From: Candidatus Caldarchaeum sp.
GTDB taxonomy: Archaea; Thermoproteota; Nitrososphaeria_A; Caldarchaeales; Caldarchaeaceae
Reading direction: 5' to 3'
Length of the DNA: 5,846 nucleotides
NCBI GenBank assembly: GCA_025058435.1
Contig: JANXEM010000006.1
Coordinates: 1-5,846 of the forward strand
Part shown: in pieces, positions 1 to 4,762 of the stretch
Numbering within the stretch: position 1 is the first letter of the stretch
Layout of the letters: each line of letters starts with the position of its first letter
Notes under the pieces: model-generated
Databases searched by the model: none
Told to the model about the DNA's origin: nothing
The model's input: only the letters and a program-made list of their open reading frames with translations
Program-made: the position numbers and the translations under genes

Positions 1-114
1 CTGCTTCTGTGGCGTCGGTGTGTTGATGAAGCCGAGGCCTACGGAGAAGGCGAGGCCTATTACGATTCCGGCTGTGATGAGGGCTGTGGTTTGGATTATG
101 GTTCTGCGTTTCAT
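1..114 (-). CDS. N-terminus of an unidentified membrane-anchored or secreted protein (partial, runs off the left edge)
   Basis: The reading frame opens with ATG at 114-112 and stays open for 38 codons to the edge. The protein begins MKRRTIIQTT, then runs through a hydrophobic stretch at about residues 11-30 rich in Ala, Ile, Gly, Val and Leu, followed by a Pro/Thr-rich segment (NTPTPQKQ). A basic n-region, a long hydrophobic core and a polar Pro/Thr linker fit a signal peptide or N-terminal membrane anchor with the body of the protein outside the cell. I do not recognise the family, because the mature part is outside the window. A TATA-like box sits about 30 bases upstream and palindromic half-sites lie directly before the start, so the gene is probably transcribed with almost no leader and controlled together with the divergent regulator gene. 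The G/T-rich plus strand here gives A/C-rich codons, normal for the window. The coding call is reasonably sure; the function is unknown. Confidence 0.7.
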   Translation of the reverse strand, partial: MKRRTIIQTTALITAGIVIGLAFSVGLGFINTPTPQKQ

Positions 115-116
115 CT

Positions 117-133
117 CGTTATAACGGCGTTAT
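117..133. promoter_or_regulatory. Palindromic operator, three CGTTAT half-sites in alternating orientation
   Basis: The sequence contains ATAACGGCGTTAT at 121-133, a perfect palindrome around a single central base (127). Its left arm also forms a perfect 10-base palindrome, CGTTATAACG, at 117-126. Together this gives three copies of the half-site CGTTAT in alternating orientation. The cluster sits immediately before the leftward ATG and over the predicted start of transcription, a position where a bound protein would block initiation. A related site lies over the divergent promoter at 196-208. The likely binder is the HTH protein encoded next door, but that is inference. Confidence 0.55.
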
Positions 134-142
134 GATGGGCAG

Positions 143-148
143 ATATAA
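143..148 (-). promoter_or_regulatory. TATA-like box for the leftward membrane-protein gene
   Basis: On the minus strand the sequence reads GCTTATATCT, with the AT core at 148-143. Its centre is about 31 bases upstream of the ATG at 114, which predicts a start of transcription at about 119 and a leader of only a few bases. This is the spacing expected for a near-leaderless archaeal promoter. The half-site cluster at 117-133 would lie between the box and the start of transcription. Assigned by position and composition only. Confidence 0.5.
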
Positions 149-193
149 GCTCTACGTCGTGAAAACATCCTTTCACGGTGTTAAACAACAGAC

Positions 194-199
194 ATATAA
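194..199 (+). promoter_or_regulatory. TATA-like box for the HTH regulator gene
   Basis: ATATAA at 194-199, within CATATAAC, is centred about 30 bases before the TTG at 226. That predicts transcription starting at about 223 and an essentially leaderless message. No Shine-Dalgarno-like sequence precedes the TTG, which agrees. The box overlaps the palindrome at 196-208, the arrangement expected of a repressed or autoregulated promoter. Confidence 0.5.
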
Positions 200-208
200 C
201 GCCGTTAA
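196..208. promoter_or_regulatory. Palindromic operator overlapping the regulator's TATA box
   Basis: ATAACGCCGTTAA at 196-208 is an odd palindrome around base 202, perfect over its inner 11 bases (197-207). Its left arm is identical to that of ATAACGGCGTTAT at 121-133, and the two centres are 75 bases apart. Because it covers the 3' half of the TATA-like box, a protein bound here would compete with TATA-binding protein. Autorepression by the downstream HTH protein is the simplest reading and is untested. Confidence 0.5.
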
Positions 209-225
209 ACAACAACCTAAGCAAC

Positions 226-963
226 TTGAAACCAACCAAAACAGAGGAGCTCATACCCCTGCTACGGTCGATGGTCGCCACGGAACTGGTCAAAACATTT
301 GGGTTGAAAAAGGCTGAAACCGCGCGGGCGCTGTCGGTGACACCGCAAGCAGTCACACAGTATCTGAAGGGAGTTCGGGCTTTGCCGAAAAAAGGAGTTC
401 TGGCGGAGCCGCGGATACGGGAGATGGTGCGGGAGTTTGCGGGGAAGATCGCGTTCAGGAAGAAACCGATGGCGGAGACGGAGCTTCTCGACCTCGCTTA
501 TGAAGTGTTGGTGATAGCGGGTAGGTCGGGCGGCGGAGGTCGGCCGACGTCGGAGGAGGCGAAGGCCCACGCGTTGCGGATTCTACGGAATCGGATGGCC
601 GCCGAACACGAGGCAGCCGAAGTTTTCCTGTCGGAGGCGATAAAGGCGAAAGATGATTTGGTTCGTCTGCTTTTCCGGCAGATTGCGTCCGACAGCATTC
701 GGCACGCGGACATCGTCCAAGCGACCATATCCGCCGTCGAAAAGGACTTCAGCGACGGTGAGCTGCCCGACCCGGAACGGCTTCGCCACCTGCAGCAGCA
801 GGAGGAAAAAAGCCATTCGCAGGGATTCGAAGAGGTGAAGCAGCTGCTGAAAAACAACGTCGTCAAAATTCTGCTCGAATCCATAGAGGCCGACGAAGCC
901 AAACACGACATCATCATCGGAAAGCTTGCGGAGCTCGCGGGACAGAAAAGGTCATCTTCTTGA
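226..963 (+). CDS. HTH transcriptional regulator (COG2522-like) with a C-terminal ferritin-like, His/Glu-rich helical domain
   Basis: This is a probable DNA-binding regulator of 245 residues from the TTG at 226. Residues 9-26 (LIPLLRSMVATELVKTFG) and the HTH at about 27-51, with a recognition helix near PQAVTQYLKG, match archaeal COG2522/XRE-type regulators. Residues 61-98 resemble that family's usual helical continuation but lack its cysteines; the protein has no Cys at all. A Gly-rich linker (about 99-106) leads to an extra 130-residue helical region with E127-H-E129/E132, D156-S-I-R-H160, E194-K-S-H197 and E224-A-K-H227. The repeated ExxH-type motifs suggest a four-helix ferritin/rubrerythrin-like bundle that may bind a metal, though helix B has Asp/Ser where Glu is usual. 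TTG 226 was chosen over GTG 178 because it lies about 30 bases after a TATA-like box and keeps the conserved N-terminal helix; GTG 178 lies upstream of that box. The gene overlaps the convergent permease gene by 50 bases. HTH family: fairly sure. Metal binding: inference. Confidence 0.8.
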   Translation: MKPTKTEELIPLLRSMVATELVKTFGLKKAETARALSVTPQAVTQYLKGVRALPKKGVLAEPRIREMVREFAGKIAFRKKPMAETELLDLAYEVLVIAGRSGGGGRPTSEEAKAHALRILRNRMAAEHEAAEVFLSEAIKAKDDLVRLLFRQIASDSIRHADIVQATISAVEKDFSDGELPDPERLRHLQQQEEKSHSQGFEEVKQLLKNNVVKILLESIEADEAKHDIIIGKLAELAGQKRSSS

Positions 964-1762
964 AGATAGTTACGGCGAAGAACAGGGCGGTCGCGGTCAA
1001 GGCGATGGTTCCGCCCGAGCTGACGGCGAAGTAGAACGACAGATACAAACCGACGACGGCTGATGCAACGCCCACGGCGATCGCTACGAGAAACATATGC
1101 CGGAGGTTCTTCGCGACAAGCTGGGCTGTGGCCCCGGGAGTGATAAGAAGAGCTATGATGAGTATGATGCCGACCGTCTGTAAAGCCGCTATCACGGCCA
1201 GCGATATCATCACCATCAAAACGAGGTGGAGTGCTGATGACGGCAGGCCTGCGACGGATGTGAAGATGGGGTCGAAGGTGTATGCGACGATTTCTTTGAG
1301 GAGGGCGGCGAAAAATGCTACGACTGCAGCTGATAGTAGGACTGTGGTGAGGAAGTCTTCGTAGGAGACTGCGAGAACGTTGCCGAAAAGGATGTGGAAG
1401 ATGTCGACGGCGGGCCTGAATTTGCTGATGATGACGAGGCCGAGGGCGAATGTTCCGGTGAGGACGATTCCAATCGCTGTGTCGTTTCGCACACGTGTTT
1501 TGGATTCGACGATTCCGACCAGAAGAGAAGCCGTTATTCCGGCGACAGCCCCTCCCAACGTAAGCGGCAAATTTAGGGCTGCGGCGGCGGCGAGGCCGGG
1601 GAGGACGGAATGCGAGATGGCGTCTCCGAGGAGTGACCAGCCGCGGAGAACGACGATGACGCTTAGCGTTGAAGCGACAACGCCCACGGTGACGGCGGTC
1701 AGCAGGGCCATCCGCATAAATTCGTAGCCGAACGGCTCCAGCAAAATTTCGACTAACTCCAT
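914..1762 (-). CDS. ABC transporter permease, Mn/Zn type (ABC-3 family)
   Basis: This 282-residue integral membrane protein is the expected length for the ABC-3 (PF00950) family, the channel subunit of ZnuB/MntB/PsaC/SitC-type metal importers. Hydrophobic segments fill most of the chain, roughly at 16-39, 57-84, 94-113, 138-156, 178-213, 219-244 and 250-268. The family signature GDAISHSVLPG lies at 46-56 and includes D47 and H51, an Asp/His pair matching residues implicated in metal passage in the pneumococcal homologue. FGNVLAVS (126-133), the FDP...GLP stretch (163-174, probable coupling helix to the ATPase), VGIILIIALLITPGATA (197-213) and the late SGGTIALTATALFF motif are also typical. 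ATG at 1762 overlaps the ATPase gene's stop by 10 bases and has a strong AAGGAGGG ribosome site, so it is the last gene of the operon and translationally coupled. The substrate is Mn or Zn; the permease alone does not decide. Confidence 0.93.
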   Translation of the reverse strand: MELVEILLEPFGYEFMRMALLTAVTVGVVASTLSVIVVLRGWSLLGDAISHSVLPGLAAAAALNLPLTLGGAVAGITASLLVGIVESKTRVRNDTAIGIVLTGTFALGLVIISKFRPAVDIFHILFGNVLAVSYEDFLTTVLLSAAVVAFFAALLKEIVAYTFDPIFTSVAGLPSSALHLVLMVMISLAVIAALQTVGIILIIALLITPGATAQLVAKNLRHMFLVAIAVGVASAVVGLYLSFYFAVSSGGTIALTATALFFAVTIFKKMTFSVPRAPQAFR

Positions 1763-2511
1763 CCCGCAACCCTCCTTACATCGGCGAAATGCATCGCAAC
1801 CCTGTCGCTTCCATAGGCCGCTGAAAGGTTTTCCAAAGTCAACACTTTTTCGGGGGGCCCGAAAGCCACCATCCTGTTGCGGAGAAGTAGGATGTTTTCG
1901 AAAAGTTCGAAGGTCGAGCTGAGGTCGTGGGTGCTCATCACAATCGTCCGACCCTCTTGTTTGAGTTCGTTTAGTAGGGCGAATAGCTTTTCTTCGGATT
2001 CGGCGTCGATTCCTTTCAGCGGCTCGTCGAGGAGATAGAGCTCCGCTTCTTGGGCGATGGCCCTCGCGAGAAACATCCTCTGCTGCTGCCCCCCCGAAAG
2101 CTTCGAAATTTTCCTATCCGTCAAATGGGTCAACCCCGTCCTGTCCAAGGCTTTCAACACTTTTTCATCGTTTTTCGCGACGGCCTTGAGGTAGCCCACG
2201 GCTTTGAAACGGCCCATGGCAACCACGTCCCAGACGGTCAGAGGATAGTCCCAGTAAACATCCTCCCTCTGCGGCACGTAGGCAATTTTTCCACGGGCCT
2301 TTTCCACGCTGTTTCCGAGCACGGTCACCCGGCCGCGGAAAGGCTTCACCAACCCCACAGCGGCCTTGAACAAGCTACTCTTCCCAGCCCCGTTCGGACC
2401 CACCACAGCCGTCATCGACCCACGCAAAACAGAGAAAGAAACATCATCCAAAGCGACAACCCGTTCATAGACAACGGTCAGGTTCTCAACCCGAAGGCCT
2501 TCATTCAACAA
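1753..2511 (-). CDS. ABC transporter ATP-binding protein, Mn/Zn type
   Basis: This 252-residue cytoplasmic ATPase powers the metal importer. All ABC motifs are present: Walker A GPNGAGKS (38-45), Q-loop Q81 in YVPQR, signature LSGGQ (138-142), Walker B LYLLDE (158-163), a D-loop-like GID (167-169) and switch His H195 in STHD. The segment REDVYWDYPLTVWDVVAMGRF after the Q-loop closely resembles the DWDFP-TV-DVV-MG stretch of Mn/Zn/Fe importer ATPases (PsaB/SitB/MntB-like), which separates this group from general ABC ATPases. No ATG fits the frame at the start. TTG at 2511 (7-base overlap with the binding-protein gene) and the adjacent TTG at 2508 (4-base TTGA overlap with its stop) are both possible. 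A GGGGAG at 2528-2523 is spaced slightly better for 2511. The tight overlaps on both sides indicate one operon and coupled translation. Confidence 0.93.
   Translation of the reverse strand: MLNEGLRVENLTVVYERVVALDDVSFSVLRGSMTAVVGPNGAGKSSLFKAAVGLVKPFRGRVTVLGNSVEKARGKIAYVPQREDVYWDYPLTVWDVVAMGRFKAVGYLKAVAKNDEKVLKALDRTGLTHLTDRKISKLSGGQQQRMFLARAIAQEAELYLLDEPLKGIDAESEEKLFALLNELKQEGRTIVMSTHDLSSTFELFENILLLRNRMVAFGPPEKVLTLENLSAAYGSDRVAMHFADVRRVAGWS
1770..1777 (-). promoter_or_regulatory. Strong Shine-Dalgarno site for the permease gene
   Basis: The minus strand reads AAGGAGGG at 1777-1770, followed by seven bases and then ATG at 1762. It lies inside the end of the ATPase gene and fixes the permease start. 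It contrasts with the first genes of the transcription units here, which lack such a site and look leaderless or nearly so. Confidence 0.8.
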
Positions 2512-3458
2512 CCACTCGTCAACTCCCCGACCATCGTTTCAACATTCTTCCGCATCATTTTGACGTATGTTTCAGCACCCGTTCCATCCGCGCCCAAACC
2601 GTCAGCATAGAGAGGCCCAGCAAGACGGCCACCCGCCTCACGTATCAGCGTAAGCATCATACGGTTCGTCAAAGTCGCTTCAACGAAATAGACGCAGACA
2701 CCGAGCTGCTTGACCCTGTTAATGGCGTAGACAACGTCTGTAGGAGATGGCTCAATCTCGGTTACCATGGAGTAGAAATATGCTCCGACACGGAAGCCGT
2801 AGGCCTTTGAAAAATACTGGAACGCGTTTTCTTGGGTGACCAACACTCTTTTTTCGACGGGGATTTTGGCGGTTTCGGTGGCTATCAATTCGTGGAGTTT
2901 CTGGAGTTCGTCGATGTAGGCCGCTGTGTTGGCCATGTATTTTTCTTTGTTTGCTGGGTCGTGTCGGATGAATGTGTTTCGGATGTTTTCGACGTATTTT
3001 ATCGCAAGCAATACGTCCATCCACATGTGCGGGTCTTCGCGGCCGGCGTAAGGCCCGTCGGGAATCGTGATGACGTAGGGCTCCAAGCCTTCCGTGACCC
3101 TGACCAGCTTTCCCGCGTTCTGTCCACGGAGCAATTTGACGACCCATGCGTCGAGGTTGAAACCGTTGTAGAAGATCAGCGATGCCTTGCTCGCTTTAGC
3201 CATGTCGAACGGTGTCGGCTCGTAGGTGTGAGGGTTTACGCCGGGCTCGACGAGACATTCGACGTTCCACAGTTCGCCGGCCACGTTTCGGACAAAGTCG
3301 CAGACGATAGAAGTCGTTGCCATGACCGTTTTTTCTGAGCCCGACGGGGGAGGAACACTCTGGGGGGCGGCTAAAATCGACAATAGGAGCAGGATGGAGA
3401 CCGTTAACAGGGGCTTGGATATGTCTGAGATCATAGATTTCCGGCGATTTTTAGCCAT
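2505..3458 (-). CDS. Metal-binding solute-binding protein of a Mn/Zn ABC importer (cluster 9, ZnuA/PsaA-like)
   Basis: This 317-residue extracytoplasmic receptor captures the metal ion and delivers it to the permease. A basic n-region (MAKNRRK) and hydrophobic core (17-31) form a signal peptide; no lipobox Cys follows, and no C-terminal anchor is visible. The four expected ligands can be placed: H77 (NPHTYEP), H144 (DPHMWMD), E210 (VTQENAFQYFSKAYG) and D286 (YADGLG). The acidic third ligand is typical of Mn/Fe-type PsaA/MntC proteins, whereas ZnuA proteins have His there. No His-rich loop, common in Zn-type proteins, is seen. ATG 3458 was chosen because it gives a complete signal peptide. An upstream in-frame start (3545) would overlap dnaG and add 29 residues of poor quality. 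ATG 3434 is a possible alternative with a shorter signal. This is the first gene of the importer operon; the palindrome at 3450-3465 covers its start codon. The chain ends in Cys. Confidence 0.92.
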   Translation of the reverse strand: MAKNRRKSMISDISKPLLTVSILLLLSILAAPQSVPPPSGSEKTVMATTSIVCDFVRNVAGELWNVECLVEPGVNPHTYEPTPFDMAKASKASLIFYNGFNLDAWVVKLLRGQNAGKLVRVTEGLEPYVITIPDGPYAGREDPHMWMDVLLAIKYVENIRNTFIRHDPANKEKYMANTAAYIDELQKLHELIATETAKIPVEKRVLVTQENAFQYFSKAYGFRVGAYFYSMVTEIEPSPTDVVYAINRVKQLGVCVYFVEATLTNRMMLTLIREAGGRLAGPLYADGLGADGTGAETYVKMMRKNVETMVGELTSGC

Positions 3459-3465
3459 GGCTAAA
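3450..3465. promoter_or_regulatory. 16-base perfect palindrome over the start of the importer operon, probable operator
   Basis: TTTAGCCATGGCTAAA at 3450-3465 is a perfect even palindrome that includes the binding-protein ATG. A further TTTAGCC at 3466-3472 repeats the left arm and creates an overlapping CTAAATTTAG palindrome at 3461-3470, so there are three half-sites in a row. The TTTAG....CTAAA form recalls operators of DtxR/MntR-family metal-dependent repressors. It differs from the ATAACG/CGTTAT sites at the other promoter. A bound repressor would lie just downstream of the predicted transcription start. Which protein binds is unknown; no DtxR gene is in the window. Confidence 0.55.
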
Positions 3466-3496
3466 TTTAGCCTTATCTCAAAAACACGGGAAGCCC

Positions 3497-3505
3497 TTAA
3501 TAAAT
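3497..3505. promoter_or_regulatory. AT-rich box, probable TATA element for dnaG and possibly for the importer operon
   Basis: TTAATAAAT at 3497-3505 reads ATTTATTAA on the other strand, so it resembles an archaeal TATA box both ways. For dnaG it is centred about 35 bases before TTG 3536, predicting a leader of roughly nine bases. For the importer operon it is about 43 bases before ATG 3458, predicting a leader of about 16 bases that contains part of the palindrome. No better TATA-like sequence was seen for either gene in this 77-base gap. Use in both directions is inference. Confidence 0.45.
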
Positions 3506-3535
3506 CCACCAACAAACTGAGAACCGAAGCACAAA

Positions 3536-4687
3536 TTGAGCACAATCACAAAATACGTCATAGAGGGCCGCATAGAAATCGACGGCCCAGTCGACAAAAA
3601 CGACGTCGTTGGCGCAGTATTCGGCCAAACAGAAGGAATATTCAGCTCCGACCTCGACCTCCGCGAGCTCCAGAAAACAGGCCGTATAGGCAGAATCGAA
3701 ATCAACGTCAATACGCAGGGCAACAGAGCCATCGGAAAAATCGTTGTTCCGACAAGCCTCGATAAATACACCACTTCGCTCATCGCTGCGATGATCGAAT
3801 CCATCGACCGCGTCGGGCCCTACCAAGCCCGGGTCGTCATCGAAAAAATCGAGGACACACGGCTGGAAAAGAGGAAACGCATCGTCGAAAGGGCTAAAGA
3901 AATTCTCGCGGCATGGGAGAAGCAGAAGGTTCCGGATGACGACCTTATCCTCCGCGAGCTTGAAGAAGCCATCGTCAAGACAAAAGTCGTCGACTACGGG
4001 CCTGAAAAGCTTCCGGCGGGGCCCGAGGTGGACAGCTCCGAAGAGCTGGTCATCGTCGAAGGAAGAGCGGACGTCATCAATTTGCTGAAATATGGATACA
4101 AGAACACCATCGCGGTTGAGGGAGTGAAGATTCCCCGGAGTATCGCCGGGTTGACGAAGCGGAAAAAACGGGTCGTCGCTTTTCTCGACGGAGACAGGGG
4201 CGGTGACTTGATTTTGCAGGAGCTGTTGCAGAACTGCAAAGTCGACGCCGTAGCCCGAGCGCCCTACGGCAAAGAGGTGGAACAGCTGACTGCGAAAGAA
4301 ATCCATGAGGCTCTTGAGCACGCTGTCCATCCGGAGGAAGCTTTGAAGGCCCGGGAACATGCGGCGGCCGCGCCGGTTGAAAAGAAAGCGGTTCCTGTTG
4401 ATTTGAGGAACTACGTCAAGCAGGTGGACGGCACTCTTTCGGCAGTGATACTCGACGCCGACCTCAAGGAGATTCAACGGGTTCCTGTCAGCGAGTTGGT
4501 GATGAAAATCGGTGAAGAAAAATCCGCGAAATACGTTGTGTTTGACGGAGTCGTTACGCAGAGGCTTGTCGACATCGTTTCATCGCTGGGCGGCGACGTC
4601 TATCTCGTGGGGGCCCGGGTCGGAGACATCCAAAACAGGCCCTCCAACGTCCACATCTTCACCGCCCAAGACCTCACCACCGGCTAA
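3536..4687 (+). CDS. dnaG: Archaeal DnaG (TOPRIM primase-like protein, exosome subunit)
   Basis: This 383-residue protein is archaeal DnaG. Known roles of the family are a stable subunit of the RNA exosome, where it binds through Csl4 and favours poly(A)-rich RNA, and primase activity shown in vitro for a Saccharolobus homologue. The N-terminal domain carries the family block VVGAVFGQTEG (24-34), then DLDLRELQKTGRIGRIEI (39-56) and IESIDRVGP. The TOPRIM domain (about 168-245) has the catalytic-type Glu E175 in VEGRADV and the metal-binding DGDRGGD at 218-224 (D218, D220). A conserved C-terminal domain (about 285-380) includes VFDGVVTQRLVDI and YLVGAR. Bacterial zinc-finger and helicase-binding domains are absent, as normal for archaea. 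The TTG start fits the family N-terminus (YVIEGRIEIDG); no ribosome site precedes it, consistent with a short or absent leader. It is divergent from the metal importer operon and convergent with pelA. Confidence 0.96.
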   Translation: MSTITKYVIEGRIEIDGPVDKNDVVGAVFGQTEGIFSSDLDLRELQKTGRIGRIEINVNTQGNRAIGKIVVPTSLDKYTTSLIAAMIESIDRVGPYQARVVIEKIEDTRLEKRKRIVERAKEILAAWEKQKVPDDDLILRELEEAIVKTKVVDYGPEKLPAGPEVDSSEELVIVEGRADVINLLKYGYKNTIAVEGVKIPRSIAGLTKRKKRVVAFLDGDRGGDLILQELLQNCKVDAVARAPYGKEVEQLTAKEIHEALEHAVHPEEALKAREHAAAAPVEKKAVPVDLRNYVKQVDGTLSAVILDADLKEIQRVPVSELVMKIGEEKSAKYVVFDGVVTQRLVDIVSSLGGDVYLVGARVGDIQNRPSNVHIFTAQDLTTG

Positions 4688-4762
4688 ATGCTTTGGTTTC
4701 GGCGCATCCATGTTCATGGAAACGAAAATGGCTTTGGCGAAGGTTTAGCATGTTCGCCGTCG
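4688..4762. other. Convergent intergenic gap between dnaG and pelA
   Basis: These 75 bases separate the stop codons of two converging genes. The only structure seen is a short dyad, TCCATG-TT-CATGGA at 4707-4720, too tightly spaced to be a good hairpin. There is no long T-tract on either strand, so no terminator can be assigned with confidence. No gene is supported here. Confidence 0.5.

Larger units (their letters stand above)
175..214. repeat. Two-copy direct repeat, period 24 bases, in the regulator promoter
   Basis: ACGGTGTTAAACAACA at 175-190 recurs as ACGCCGTTAAACAACA at 199-214, with 14 of 16 bases identical and a period of 24. The shared core is GTTAAACAACA at 180-190 and 204-214. 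The second copy carries the right arm of the palindrome at 196-208. The first copy lies in a weaker palindrome, TTTCACGGTGTTAAA, centred near 177. The repeat therefore looks like two operator units of different strength, although a chance local duplication cannot be excluded. Confidence 0.5.

Noticed and set aside
178..180. GTG as the start of the HTH regulator
   Set aside because: It lies upstream of the TATA-like box, inside the operator repeat, and adds an Asn-rich tail (MLNNRHITPLNNN) unlike the family. TTG 226 fits the promoter spacing better, though GTG is not impossible.
271..273. ATG as the start of the HTH regulator
   Set aside because: It would remove the conserved helix EELIPLLRS before the HTH. 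The GAGGAG at 244-249 is too far away to serve it and probably just encodes Glu-Glu.
498..1769. 423-codon open frame on the minus strand
   Set aside because: It is an alternate frame across the permease gene and antisense to the regulator. Its product is dominated by Arg, His, Ser and Pro with no recognisable domain, while the permease frame matches a known family throughout.
3459..3545. N-terminal extension of the binding protein by 29 residues
   Set aside because: It would overlap the dnaG start, run through the promoter region and place non-signal sequence before a complete signal peptide.
3497..4477. 326-codon open frame antisense to dnaG
   Set aside because: A shadow of the dnaG codons. 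The product is Asp/Phe/Leu-rich without family resemblance, and dnaG is unambiguous.
4707..4720. TCCATG-TT-CATGGA dyad as a terminator
   Set aside because: The loop would be two bases and no T-tract follows on either strand. It may be chance.
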